Shown one piece after another: positions 40,398 through 53,800 of a stretch of DNA of 64,000 nucleotides (position 1 is its first letter; each line of letters starts with the position of its first letter). The translations under genes were made by a program, and so were the position numbers. Under the pieces are notes generated by a model, which worked only from the letters and a program-made list of their open reading frames with translations, did not search any database and was not told where the DNA came from. Location: NCBI GenBank assembly GCA_013396655.1, contig WBMV01004890.1, positions 32,075 to 96,074 of the forward strand, written 5' to 3'. The DNA is from Campylorhamphus procurvoides. Its lineage: Eukaryota > Chordata > Aves > Passeriformes > Dendrocolaptidae.

Positions 40398-40515
40398 CGC
40401 TCGTCCCACCACCAGCTCCAACCCGGGTGCCCCGGTGCTGGCACTGGGGCCACCAGATTTATCATTAACCGGGCGGCACGTGGCGGGACCAGGGGCCCCC
40501 GAGGCCACGGTGGGG

Positions 40516-41790
<1,275 letters not shown>

Positions 41791-42009
41791 CTTCACTCCA
41801 GGGCTGTGCATGGAGGTGAATGGGGCTCAGCTCAGCCCCCATCCCACTGCCCTGGGCTCAGCACCCACCCTGCCATGCCAGGCTGAGCACCAGGGACACT
41901 GAGCCCCATGTCCTGCTCACACAGTGCCCTGTGATGTGATGAACTCACCACCTCCCCTTACCACCCTGGCCGGGTCTTGCTGAGCTGGATGAGGCCCCTC
42001 TGTAGTTCA

Positions 42010-42255
42010 TGCCCCCTGTGCTGAGGGGTCCCCAGCCCCACCTTGCTGCAGGGCATCCCTGGTCACCAACCTGGGACTGCCATCCCATCCCCACCTTGCT
42101 GCAGGGCACCCCTGGTCACCAACCTGGGATTGCCATCCCATCCCCACCTTGCTGCAGGGCACCCCTGGTCACCAACCTGGGACTGCCATCCCATCCCCAC
42201 CTTGCTGCAGGGCACCCATGGTTACCAACCTGGGACTGCCATCACCCCAGCCCTG
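42010..42255. repeat. 53-bp minisatellite in the PERCC1 intron
   Basis: The unit beginning CCTTGCTGCAGGGCACCC recurs at 42,041, 42,094, 42,147 and 42,200, exactly 53 bases apart, with only a few differences. It is unrelated in sequence to the 53-bp array of CLCN7 intron 4. Confidence 0.92.
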
Positions 42256-42591
42256 AGAGAGTTTTGGGGCAGGGCACAAATTGTGCAGACCAGTCCTGCT
42301 CCAGCCACACCAAACATACTACTGGGCCTTTCACCCAACATAAAAGATTGTTCTTGCCTTCCCCAGGGTCTCTGTGCATCCCTCTTTGTGCTGTCCCCAT
42401 TGTGGGACCCCTGGCCCTTCCTCTGCGCTGCCCCAGGGTGGGCTGTGGGGGGCTCAGACACCCGAGGGGCTGTGGGGAGAGGGGAGCAGGGCCACACCAG
42501 TGGCAGAACCAGTCTGCCCCACTGCCACCTTCATCCTGGGAAGCCCCCCCGGTGCAGGAGGGCATCCCCCAGGTCCGCGGCTCGCACTCAC

Positions 42592-42640
42592 CTTGGCGCT
42601 GCCGCCCGGCCATGCATAGGCTCCCGCGCCGCTCCCCCTG
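42592..42640 (-). other. PERCC1: PERCC1 5' non-coding exon 1 (predicted)
   Basis: A strong donor CAAG|GTGAGTG lies at 42,592/42,591 on the minus strand, about 48 bases below a TATA box. Joined to the acceptor at 41,234/41,233 it gives a 1.36-kb intron and a leader for the PERCC1 coding exon. ATGs in this exon run into a TGA immediately after the junction, so they would form a tiny upstream ORF and not an extended N-terminus. Confidence 0.6.
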
Positions 42641-42665
42641 CCCGTCCCTCCACCTGGGCCTGAAG

Positions 42666-42673
42666 TATTTATA
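42666..42673 (-). promoter_or_regulatory. PERCC1: PERCC1 TATA box (TATAAATA)
   Basis: CGCTATAAATACTTC on the minus strand is a near-ideal TATA box placed about 28-30 bases before the predicted exon 1. A TATA promoter fits a tightly tissue-restricted gene and contrasts with the CpG-island promoters of ECI1 and CLCN7. Confidence 0.7.
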
Positions 42674-42679
42674 GCGGAG

Positions 42680-43010
42680 CGAGAGCTGACGGCTGGCAAA
42701 TATTTGGTAGCCGTATTGTAATAGTAGACTCGGTAAACAGAGCCCGGGTTTGCTTTAGCACCCAGCAACGGGAGAGCGGCGCGGGGAGGGACGCGGGCAC
42801 GGAAGGCAGGGCTCACCTTAATGGTTCACTAGCCAGGGGATTTTCAAGTGTTGTCCCTGTAAATTCACCTATTAAATCGGCAGCCCCAGCTGCCAAACTG
42901 CCCGCACACTTGTGCCGAGGGCTCTTATCTCCCCGCTGATTGGAGGCGAAATCAAGCTTTGTCAAATAGGCGTAAAATTAAATTTCATGCTATTTTGACT
43001 CCTGGAGTAG
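42680..43010. promoter_or_regulatory. PERCC1: AT-rich regulatory block upstream of PERCC1 (candidate intestine-critical region)
   Basis: This unique, non-repetitive, relatively AT-rich block stands out from its GC-rich surroundings. It holds a FOX site GTAAACA (42,733), an E-box CAGCTG (42,887), a GATA site CTTATCT (42,924), an inverted CCAAT box TGATTGG (42,938) and homeodomain-like ATTAAAT, AAATTAAATTT. Open frames across it have no coding character. In mammals the intestine-critical region enhancer lies near PERCC1; identity here is inferred from position and motif content. Confidence 0.55.
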
Positions 43011-43019
43011 GGATCTTCT

Positions 43020-44960
43020 GAAGAACACACTGCGTATCGAGCGATGCCTCTGCAAACAGGGGCTGCCGCTGCAGTGGGCAAAGCCTCTCTGTGGGGTGCC
43101 CCCAGGTGATCCAGGTGCAGACCCCCCATCTCCAGCCTTGTGCCCCACTGGAGGTGGATGTTGGGCTCCCTGACCAGCCCTAGGAGGGGTTTTGGAACAT
43201 GTGCCTACAAAAGGAGGACATGTTGTTTGGGGAATGGCTGGGCCAGCCCCACAGCCGGGGCAGCACCTGGATGGCAGCGTTGTCACTGTGGCTGGGGCAC
43301 TGGTGGGGGGTGGCCCTTGTCTCTGCTCATGGCCTCTGGTCATGCTGGACCACACAGCACCCGAGGGGCTGAGGATGGTGACAATGGCAATCAGCTCAGA
43401 TGACAAGATGGATGTGCCAGAGGTGCTGATTCTGCTCTGGCAGCAGGAAGTGCCAGCAGGGCAGAACAGAACACAGCCAGGGGGTATGGATGGCTTGGGG
43501 ACAGAGGGTATCCTGGGACACAGGATGGCCAGAGGACACAGGACAGCCTGCCTTTGACCTCAAGAGGGCACAGGACGATGGGGGCCTGACACCTGTGACA
43601 CCCTGCACCTTGTCACTGGTGCTGGGGACACACAGGGAGCAGGACAAAGGCCACTGGGGTTGGTGTTGGGCACAGCCCCGCTCCAGAGCTGCCCTGCTTT
43701 CCTGGTTTTGGGGTGACTGCAGCTCCTTGTGTGCTCCCCCTGAGCCCTCCCTGCCCCCTGCCCTGAGCACCCTGTGCTGAGCCGTGTCGGGATGCTGAGG
43801 TGGCATCCTGAGCCCGTGGCATGGTGCAGCACTGGCGAGGAGAGTGGCAACCTGGCAGGGCAGCCCCAGAGCACCCAGCAGGGGCAGAGCTGGGCACCAG
43901 CACCGTCACTGGCTCCTCAGAGCTGCTTCTCCTCTCTCCACACACTCACAATAGGCAGCACCACCAGCCACCAGCCATCCTGCCCGGGCACTGCTGGGCA
44001 AACACAGGGTGCGGGCTGATAAGCCAGAGGCACCCTCCGGGCTGCTCCCTGATGTCACCCATTGTCACCCACCCACCTGGCACAGCCTGGCATGGCCACC
44101 GGCTGCATCCCTCTGGAACATGATCCCACCACCAGGATCCCCAGGGGAAGGGGGCTGTCTCTGGTGTTCTCACCGTCCCCTGCCCCAGACCCTCTTGCTA
44201 CAGTGCAGGAGGTTGGAGAGCTCTCACAGCCTCTGGCTCAGCCTGTCTGGGAGGTGAGGCCCAGGAGAGGTGAGGCACTGTCCCTTTGCCCAGGAGAGAA
44301 GGGTCTGGCCATGCTGGCAAGGGGCTCCAGGTGTGGGGCAGGGTGTGGGGAGCACACAGCTTGGCTGCTGGCTCACAGAACTGCCAGTGATGAGGTGTCC
44401 ATCCTCTGTGGGAAGGAATAACACGCATTTAGGGAACACCCAGGGTTCAGCAGGGCTGTTCCAGGGGTGAGCCAGAGGGAGAGGTAATGTTGTTATCCCT
44501 GTGACAGGCTCGGGCACGTGGATTTGCAACCATTTGAGAGCCCAGGGTGGCCATCCCTTCTCCAGGCTTTGCCAGGGCCAGTCATCCCACTGGAAGGGGG
44601 TTCCTGCCTGCAGAGACCCCACTCGGGGTCTGACTGCACACCCGGGCGGAGCTCTAAAGCTGATGGGGGAAAACCAGGCGTGATTATGGCAGTGCAGAGC
44701 ATCCTGTAAGGCGGGGCTCCGGCACTGCCCCTCTCCGCCTTTGTGTGCCTGTGGCAGCACAAAGAGCCGCTGGGATCGATCCCTATCGCGGCTGGGGCCG
44801 GGAGCTCCCGGGGAAGGCACGGAGGTGGAGCCCACGGGGTGTTGGGAGCTGCAGCGGGGGCTCAGAGAGCAGGACAGGGCACCCAGCAAGTGGCAAACTC
44901 CGCAACAGCCCAGGCTCCCCTGCAAAACCATGGCCTCATCCTGCCCCGCAGCCGGGGGAG
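43020..44960. other. Intergenic region between PERCC1 promoter and LUC7L side
   Basis: I found no gene, RNA or clear mobile element. The open frames are GC-rich by-products without domains. Confidence 0.5.
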
Positions 44961-44967
44961 CGGCCAT

Positions 44968-45172
44968 GGGATGTGCTGTGCTGTGCTATGCTGTGCTGTG
45001 CTGTCCTGCCCTGTCCTGTACTGTGCTGTGCTGCCCTGTGCTGTGCTGTCCTATCCTGTTCTATCCTGTACTGAGCTGTCCTGCCCTGTCCTGTGCTGTG
45101 CTATCCTGTCCTATACTGTTCTATCCTGTGCTATGCTGCCCTGTCCTGTGCTGTGCTGTCCTCATTCCCCTC
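44968..45172. repeat. CTGTGCTGTC / CTATCCTGTC minisatellite
   Basis: About 200 bases of 5- and 10-base units (TGCTG, TCCTG, TATCC) run up to a sharp edge at TCCTCATTCCCC. Its right part recurs after the N gap. Frames through it encode Cys/Leu/Val low-complexity peptides only. Confidence 0.9.
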
Positions 45173-45598
45173 CTCGCTGTGCCACCGTACCAGTGCACTC
45201 GCCCCCTTTTCCGATCTTCCACCCTGCCTCCTGCTTCTCCCACCTGCCCGGGCCTAGCCCTTAGCAGGGGCTTCCCTTACCACCCCAGCCCCTCTCCGCA
45301 GCCCCCGCGGCGGTCCCGCATGTCTCGGTGCCATGGGGACTGCACGCAGCGCTCCCCGACCCTATTGCTGGCCAGGGTGCGGCTACTGTGGCCACCACAC
45401 CCGGCCAGAGCCGGGGACAGGGCCCGGGGCACCCGGTGATGGGTCCGGTCCGGGCTGGAGGTGCCCGTGAATGTCCCATCAATGTCCCGCCAATGTCCCG
45501 TCAATGTCCCCTGCCCGGCCACGCCCCCTCGGCCCGACCACGCCCTCCACTCGACCACGCCCCTACAAACAGACCACGCCCCCGTTAAAACCCACGCC
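45092..45598 (+). repeat. 507-bp duplicated segment, copy 1 (left of gap)
   Basis: This stretch recurs at 45,777-46,283 with a constant offset of 685 and only about two base differences seen (near 45,518 and 45,534). It ends at the N gap. See copy 2 and the gap entry. Confidence 0.95.
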
Positions 45599-45602
45599 CC
45601 CA

Positions 45603-45776
45603 NNNNNNNNNNNNNNNNNNNNNNNNNNNNNNNNNNNNNNNNNNNNNNNNNNNNNNNNNNNNNNNNNNNNNNNNNNNNNNNNNNNNNNNNNNNNNNNNNN
45701 NNNNNNNNNNNNNNNNNNNNNNNNNNNNNNNNNNNNNNNNNNNNNNNNNNNNNNNNNNNNNNNNNNNNNNNNNNNN
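45603..45776. other. Assembly gap (174 N)
   Basis: A run of N separates two near-identical 507-bp segments. The true content and size are unknown. GC-rich sequence on the right edge makes a lost CpG island plausible. Confidence 1.
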
Positions 45777-46283
45777 TGTGCTGTGCTATCCTGTCCTATA
45801 CTGTTCTATCCTGTGCTATGCTGCCCTGTCCTGTGCTGTGCTGTCCTCATTCCCCTCCTCGCTGTGCCACCGTACCAGTGCACTCGCCCCCTTTTCCGAT
45901 CTTCCACCCTGCCTCCTGCTTCTCCCACCTGCCCGGGCCTAGCCCTTAGCAGGGGCTTCCCTTACCACCCCAGCCCCTCTCCGCAGCCCCCGCGGCGGTC
46001 CCGCATGTCTCGGTGCCATGGGGACTGCACGCAGCGCTCCCCGACCCTATTGCTGGCCAGGGTGCGGCTACTGTGGCCACCACACCCGGCCAGAGCCGGG
46101 GACAGGGCCCGGGGCACCCGGTGATGGGTCCGGTCCGGGCTGGAGGTGCCCGTGAATGTCCCATCAATGTCCCGCCAATGTCCCGTCAATGTCCCCTGCC
46201 AGGCCACGCCCCCTCGTCCCGACCACGCCCTCCACTCGACCACGCCCCTACAAACAGACCACGCCCCCGTTAAAACCCACGCC
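45777..46283 (+). repeat. 507-bp duplicated segment, copy 2 (right of gap)
   Basis: Near-identical to 45,092-45,598. It begins exactly at the end of the gap, inside the CTG minisatellite, which is what unmerged overlapping contig ends would produce. A real tandem duplication is the alternative. Confidence 0.95.
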
Positions 46284-46560
46284 NCCCCCCCCCCACGCCC
46301 CCCCAGCCACTCGCCGGTGCCACCCCTTTCATATGACCACGCCCCTTTCGTCTGACACCGCCCCTCAATGTAGACCCGCCCCTTTCTCCCGGCCCCGCCC
46401 CTTCATCCCACCCGCGTCCCCGCCCATNCCTGCAGCGCCGGCCGCGGCCCGGCTCCAGAAATGTGACAGCCCGTGCAAAATACGGCCCCGCTGCGGTTTG
46501 TGTCTCCCTTCTGCGACTCGCTGGGTGTTTAAAATTCCCTTTGGCACGTTAGCAGGGCTG
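46284..46560 (+). promoter_or_regulatory. LUC7L: GC-rich region, possible LUC7L promoter remnant
   Basis: CpG-rich sequence with repeated CCACGCCC boxes is interrupted by single ambiguous bases at 46,284 and 46,428. It precedes a switch to AT-rich intronic sequence near 46,600. The expected first coding exon of LUC7L is not visible, so the start site is probably here or in the N gap. Confidence 0.4.
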
Positions 46561-47869
46561 TTCAGGCACTTTGCACTTTGTTTCGTAAGTGAATAAGTGC
46601 TTTTCTTTCTCTGTGTATTGAGTTGCTGTTGAATTGCTTCCCATATTTTTATTTCATACAAACTGAACAATTGTGGCCCCTCTATTTTATTTATAAAGGT
46701 TCAGTGTATCTTTGCCTGCCTACATCAATCTGCAAGGGAGTTGCAGAAAAGCCTCATGTTCATCGAGCCGTGAGTCACAACCAATTTTTAAAGCTGTTAT
46801 AACGAAAAAAAAAAGTGTTTGCTTTTTTTCACAAGTAACTTTAAAAGTGTAGCTTAGAAAGAAAAAAAAAATTTAAAAAAAAATAAAAATTCAGTAGACA
46901 CAACATTATTCCTGGATGCTTGTGAATCCTAAACTATATTCATACTTTAGTATTACACATACCTGTGTCATATGCACAGATGAGCTTTAAAATTGTCACA
47001 TACCATTACCACTTTGCCTTTACTTTTATGTATCATTCCCCTGACTTCCTTACTGCAGGTGTGGGCAAGAAAGCTTTTCCTTTAAAACTTTTCAACAATG
47101 GGCATAAAATTCTGCAGCTGAGGTCTTGAAGAATGCAGATGGGTATAGTATGTGTTGGAGCTCGCAGTGTGTATTGACTAACTTTGTTTCTTTTTTTAAA
47201 AATTTTTTTTCTATTATTTATTTTTTTTCTTTTCTGATATTGTGTCGTTTTAAGTGGCTCCTGAGTGTAAAATGTCCTCTGAGGGTGGGCTGTGGGTGGG
47301 AAACACGTGGTATGTTCCAGGCCAGGACCTGCCAGCTCCACCTTTGCACGGCCTGGGAGAGCACACTGCTTGGTTTGGTCCCACACCAAACGGGCTGGTG
47401 GCTCAGTTACCACGTGAGCAAAGAGCAGGTGTCTGTAATAATTGTCCAGCACGGCCCTGTTTGGTGATCCGTGGGGTTTGGTATCTCCTGCCCCTTCCTC
47501 ACAGTAAAACTAAAAGGGATGGAAAAAACACCAGGTTTTGGCTGCAAGCCAGCCTGTCTGTCTCCTTTTCTCTTCTGGCTGTGCTGCCTCTTTATATGGA
47601 TGACAGGCCTTGGACGTTGTTTGGCTCGCCAGCACTGTGTTTAACATGGTGTCCTGGATGAATAAATGCTAAAACACTGTTTGTTGCCAATTATAAGTGT
47701 TCCAGAATATCCTGTTGCCCTCTAAGCTTTTGGTTTTTTTTGAGTAAATTTGGGGAGCAGGAGCACCAAGTGTTTTAATCTGCATATTGAGGTGAAATGC
47801 TCATGCTGATGCCTTGGTGTTCCCTTGGTGTTCTAATGTCTCCTTATTTAAACCACACATGAATTTCAG

Positions 47870-50800
47870 GAGATGAAACCAGACAAAGGGTGAAGTTTAC
47901 AGATGATCGTGTTTGCAAGAGCCACCTCCTGGATTGCTGTCCCCATGATATCCTGGCTGGAACAGTAAGTATGTCCTCTGTCAGAAGGGATTCTGGTGAG
48001 GAGAGTGTTGGTACGTCTCATCTGGGCAGAGTGGGTGACTTCTGGGTGACAGCACTCACAATCCTAGTTCTGATTTCTGTGACCTTTGTGTGGATCTGCT
48101 GAAGTCAGGAGCTCTTAAAATACACATGAAATGTTTTTTCTCTCACAATCCCACGTGCAGTTGCAAAATTATTTCTCTTTTAACAGTTTGAGGTGGTCAG
48201 AGCCTAAAACTTGTCCTTTGGTGGTTCCAAAACTGCTGCCCTGGGTGTCCTAGTTCCCTGTTGCATCTTCAGGTTAGCAAGTGTTTCCTTAGCAGCTGCA
48301 ATAATCCTTGGAGATTCTGTCTCCTCTCTCCAACCATGGGACGTTCCCTGATGGAACAGCAGCTTTTCATCATTTCTGATGGGGTGCCAATGGCAGGTCA
48401 CAGCTCCAGCTGTGGTTGGTTTGAGCTGGATGGGTTTTTGTGTCTCTCTGCCCCACTGGTCTCACCCAGTTCCCTCTGCTCCTTCTGTGGGAACAGAGCT
48501 GGCCAGTGTTCAAAGGGCTGGCACACGTGCTCCTTGTGAGAGCACAAGGTGGGCTTTTAACAGTGAGCTAAGTGTTCAGTGTGTGCTCCCAGATGAAAGC
48601 TGCAGCCCGACTTGGGGAACAGAACAGCACGTGTCTTTTGTCACTGCTGCTGCCTCACACAATTGCAGGATGGGGCTGAATATGGGCGTGTTTGAAATCC
48701 CTCCTCACCCTCACTGCTTGCACCAAAAACTGGGACCGACTCACAGCATCCATGCACTTAGCCAGGTTGTTTAAAGATGCCTTGGTTATTTATAGCCCTT
48801 CCTGCTGCTCTTTTGGGAGCTGGCTGGACACAGTGGATCTCCAGGAAAGGGAGGGCTGGCACTGCTGCCCCTGCTTGTGTCACTGCCATAGCAAGACTGT
48901 GGCAGCACTGCTGGAAAGAGCTGTAGCAAAAGCTGCCTCAGCTCTGAGTGCTCAAACTTTAGCTTCTCAGTGGCTGCTTTTGCAGAGTAAGATTGGAAGA
49001 GCTGAATACCAATCTATGTATCTATTTTTTATTCATTTAAAGCTCAGATGTGGGTTTTTTTCAGTCATTGCCCATCAGCCTCCATATCGCCCCAGTTCCA
49101 TCCTTCTTGTAGGTCACTGTGGTCAGGGTGTATTCTTTGGCACAAGATTGATTCTACAACAGTTTTTTGGGGCCCAAAGGGTGTTTTGAAGTTGCAGGCT
49201 GCCTTCTACCTCTTCTGGCAGGTTTCCAGGAAGAGGGTAAATAGTGAGTTGAAGGATTTGAACTAAGTGATGTGTGTGGCTGTTGGAGTTGGTGCCAAAG
49301 TCTGAGGTGTTCGGGTGGGTTGTGAGTTTCCCAGGGCAAAGAAGCACCTTGAGGAATCCGTTTCTCTTGCTTCTGGTGTTAACTTGTCTTGAGTTGTCCT
49401 TTCCCTCTTGGTGTGGCGTTTGTGCTCAGAAGTTGCAGGAGCAGGATGGAATAAAACTGCTCCTGCACAAGTGATCTCATGGATCACTCAGGTGATCTTG
49501 TGGTGGCCTTGAAGTGGAGCTCTGCACCGCTGTCAGCAGGTGCTTGGGGGCAAAACCAAGTAGTGATGCCCCAGGTCTGTGTTGGAAGAACATGTGATGT
49601 CCAGAACAGGAACAGCATATCAGCTCTCAGCACTAGCAGCGTGGCATGAAGCTGAACTGGAATGTGCAGGCTCTCCTCGTGATCTTGGGCAGCTCCACTG
49701 GCACCTTACAGTGCTCCACTAGGGAAGGGCTGTGTGGGCGAGGCGGCCTCAGCTTGGGGGGGGTAACATCCATCTCTAGGTGTATTGCTGCAGAAATCAG
49801 GGCCTTGGGTCTCTGGGAAACTTCCAACAGATGCTCCAAGCCTTCTGGTGCTGGCTGTGTTGCATCCTGCCCCTGAAGGCATTGTTCCTGCTGCATCCTT
49901 GGTGTGTGCAGACATTCCTTAGTGGGGGGCTGATTGGAGGTGAGCAGGAAGCTGAGCCCTTGGGTAGCTGTGCTCTGTGAAATGTGATGGAGTCCCATGC
50001 ACTGACCTTCAGGTGCAGAGTAAGAGGAGTCCAGGCTGTAAGTAAAGGTCTGGAATATTCCTGAGAGCTGCAGGGGGTCTGTTGATCTTTGCTTTATTTA
50101 GGTGAATCAGTATTCCTGTCCTAAGAGCTGTCATTGTAAGTTGGTTTGTCCCTGTGATTATTCTCTTTTTGGCCCCAGAAACTCATCTAAACTTGTCACT
50201 AAATAAGCTGCAGTGGTTCTCTAGAAGCCCATGGACTTACTAAACTAACAACTCCCCAAATTTTCTCTCCACAGAGACCAAAGAGAACCACTGCATCTTT
50301 TTTACAGCTGGTAATCATCTTCAGTTTCAGCTCCAGAATTGGACAGATGAACCTGAATGCTGCCCAGGTTGAACATAACTTGGAAGTTACATTCAGGGAA
50401 TTAATTGTGTCCCTGACTGGGCAGTATGACTGAGCTGAAATCTATAGCTTGTGGAATTGTTTTGTGGGGGTTTTGTGCTTTCCTTTTTCACTTGGGTGAA
50501 GCTCTGCAGCTCTAACCACTATTAAAGAGCCTTCTTTGTGGAAATGTCACTTTCTGGTGAGGTAGCAGTTAAGCAGAGAACATAAGAGGTACCTCAGAAT
50601 GTGGACTGCTCAGCAAATGTGAGCAGGATTAACCAGTGACATCTAAATGTCTTCAATCTGTGTATATGGGGGGTTTAAATCTTTACTCAGGCTCTGCTGG
50701 TCACCTGTCTCACTTACTGTGTTATGAACCAGCCAATGGTGACTGGAGCAAGTCAGGATGTCTGTGGGAAGGGTGAGAGTTTGACAGTCCTGCCTGGGAT

Positions 50801-53800
50801 GAGAGGATGCATTGAGGCACGGTGGTCTGGTGGTCTTCCCTCAAGAGAGCAGTACCTGTGAAAATCTCTTTGCACTGGAACATCTCAAAGGACAGGGAGG
50901 AAGATTTGAGGTTTAGAGGCTGGTGAGACCTGAATGTTCTCTCTTGGGAAAGAGGTTGAGGGATTCATTATCTTTTAACAGGTGCACATTTTTGGCTCTT
51001 GTGAAGTTTTGGGTTGGAGCCCCTTCTCTGAAATGAGATTAGAGGCTGAGCTTGCAAGAATTGCTCAGTTAAGAATATTTATTATCTGAGGCAATCACAT
51101 GTCATTATTTTCTCCCTAGTTTGGAAAGTTATCTCAGTAGCATGACCATAAGAATAAAAGATATGTCACATCATAGAAAGTTATTTTTGTGGTAAAATAA
51201 CAGTAGCTCTGTAGCATTCTTTGAAGAGTCTTGCTTGAAGATGAACATGATCAAGCTCTGAAAGTACCAGCATGGGGTTTTTTTGGTAGGCATTAAATTT
51301 CCACCATTCAAGAGCTCAGCAGGACTGTTCTGGATCCAGTGTCTGTTTCTTTAGCCTGTGGCCTCCTGGTTCTGATAAATTTGAGCAAAATGAGGAAAGC
51401 TCAATAGTGGCAAGTCATCCAGAATTACCTTTTTGGTCTAAAAAAAGAAAAGCTAATTACAGGTAACTGCTGCAAACCCGAGTACTAACTGGTGGAGTTT
51501 GCCTTAGTTGCTTTGCTAAACACTGCTGTCCAAGTGCATTATTTCACACAAGTGACCTCAGGTTTAGTTTGTGGTGTTCCACAGGGCTTCTGTGTTATCC
51601 CACTTTAGCTTTTTCTGCAGTTCATGTTGTACATGCTCATGTTTGGGCTCTTGGGACTGGTGGTGACTGGAAGAGAAGAGGATGGAGGGCTGGGGTGTTC
51701 CTTCATGCACTGACATGGACCCTGCCTTTCCTACTGTGGCTCACAATTAGGGCTTTTGTTATGTTGGCTTTCAAAATGTCATAGTCTTGTTCTCCTATAA
51801 GAATAATAGGAATGTTCTTTGTTACAAAATTGATAATGTTGAAATGCCATTTTTGTGTTTTGAGAGCATAATCGACTTGGGTTCATGTGGCTGTTAACTA
51901 CTAGGTTGGGGAAAATAATAAATTTAAATAGCATTGACTGCAGTGGGAGGGAAGGGCAGCATGCAAGTCAGAGCTTTCTGGGAAGGGAGATGCTCTTAGG
52001 TCTCTCATTAAATGGCCTTATTTGCAGGACTTAGCTTTGCTGGGCAGGCTTTAAAATTCCAGATTGCAGCTGGATGTGGGAAGGGGCTGGGAGTAGAAAT
52101 AAGTCTGTTGTTGCTGAGTGTGGGGTTGTGCATTTCTAAGGGCTGTAACCCATATTCCTTTCAGTCCATTTGTTATTGATTAGGAAGCATTGTGTCTCTG
52201 TCCTGCAGTTTGGTACCTTTCAGTATGTTATTAGGGTTTGTCCTTTCACAGATGTGCATTTCCAGGTGAGCTTTAAATATAAATGTTTTGCTATAGCTCC
52301 ATGACAGGAGGTATCTGCAGTTGGGGCCTGTTGAAGAAGACCCAGCTCCCTCACAGCAATTTCCAAGGCTGTGCTATGACCTAAAGCAGGAGTAGGACTG
52401 GGCTTAAAACATTTGGGGTGTTTTAGTGTTGTTCCAGGAACACCTAGAAAAGGGATTCTGGCAAGAACTATGTGGTTCTTCTGGCTGGTTGTAATTACTG
52501 GGAGGTTACAAGCAAGCTCTTCATAAAAAGGCTTTATTTTGCTATGATGCAGTTGGCAAGAGCCAAGGACCTGCTGCTTGTTGCCATAATAGAGGGTTTT
52601 TACATGAGCTTTCCTGTTTCTTTTCCACAGCGAATGGACCTGGGAGAATGTACAAAGATCCATGACTTGGCACTGCGAGCAGATTATGAGATTGCAAGTA
52701 AAGAGAGAGATCTCTTTTTTGAGCTGGATGTGAGTATGGAGAAATTTTAGTTACTTTGGTGGGAACTGCCTCTTGAAGTTACTGGGCTGAACAGTGGAGC
52801 TCAGTGACCATTCCAGTTCATCATGGTAGTTGATGTGTGACCAGTGCAGGATATGCAGCCCCTTCCTGACTGTCACCTTGATTGCTGACTTGAACTGTAC
52901 AAGTAATTATGGCCCTTGTCACCCCCCATTAGCTCAACTAGCTGGGAGGCTCCTCTGGCATTCCTTGCATCCCATACCTACTGCTCTGTCCCAGGTTGCT
53001 GTAACCTGGTGCCCTGTCCCAGAAGGAGATTTAACATTTAAAGCCTTCTGCTCAGTGGTTTCACCTCCGGCAGATCAAGGGGAAGAACAATTCTGTCTTC
53101 CCTTTTCATGTTATTCCAGGGCTTTTGTCTTCGCACCTCTTGCTCCTACAGTGGAAGTTCTAGTGCAAAGCTCTATTCATGTGGGCATCCTGTGATGTGT
53201 CAGAGTCAGGTTCCAGGCAGGGGTCAAAGTTTACTTGTTCTGCAAAATATTATTTGGTTTTTTTACCTCAAAGCATCTGTTCTTGAGATTGTTTATTCAT
53301 GACACAGGGATTGCACCAGATAGCTGTTAGCTGTCAAAGCTACCTCTGGCACAGAGAGCATCTTTATTTCTAATTCTTTGTCTTCCAGGCCATGGATCAC
53401 CTGGAATCCTTCATTGCAGAGTGTGATAGGAGAACAGAACTGGCCAAGAAACGCCTGGCTGAGACACAGGAAGAGATCAGTGCTGAAGTGTCTGCAAAGG
53501 TATTGGCCTCTCACTAAACACTGGTTCTGAAAGTCTGTGTGCTCTGTTGTGTCTGACATCACTGATAAGTGATAGTTTAGAACAGCAAATCCATCCCATG
53601 ATTGTTGTCTCTTCACTTGGCAAATGCTCATGGAGTTTCCTTTTTGGGAACTTGCTTCATTGATCCAATACAGGACCTTCCTGAAGCTGGTTTTGTGGAC
53701 TCTGTGCTATCCTGAAAACCAGAAATGTGCTTCTGTTTGCAGCAGAACTGATAATGTCCTGTCCATGCTCAGTTTCCCTCTTTGCCAGGTGTTAGTGAAT

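Noticed and set aside
42041..42252. CRISPR-like regular repeats (53-bp and 87-bp arrays)
   Set aside because: Units are contiguous with no unique spacers, and the DNA is vertebrate; these are ordinary minisatellites.
42592..42615. An upstream start codon MAGRQRQ spliced to the PERCC1 exon
   Set aside because: Joining the donor to the acceptor gives a TGA one codon after the junction, so it can only be a tiny upstream ORF.
44968..45260. Cys/Leu-rich frames over the CTGTGCTGTC repeat
   Set aside because: Repeat translation only; duplicated on both sides of the gap with the repeat itself.
47033..47452. A 139-codon minus-strand frame near LUC7L exon 2
   Set aside because: Lysine/isoleucine-rich low complexity from a T-rich tract, without domain or splice context.
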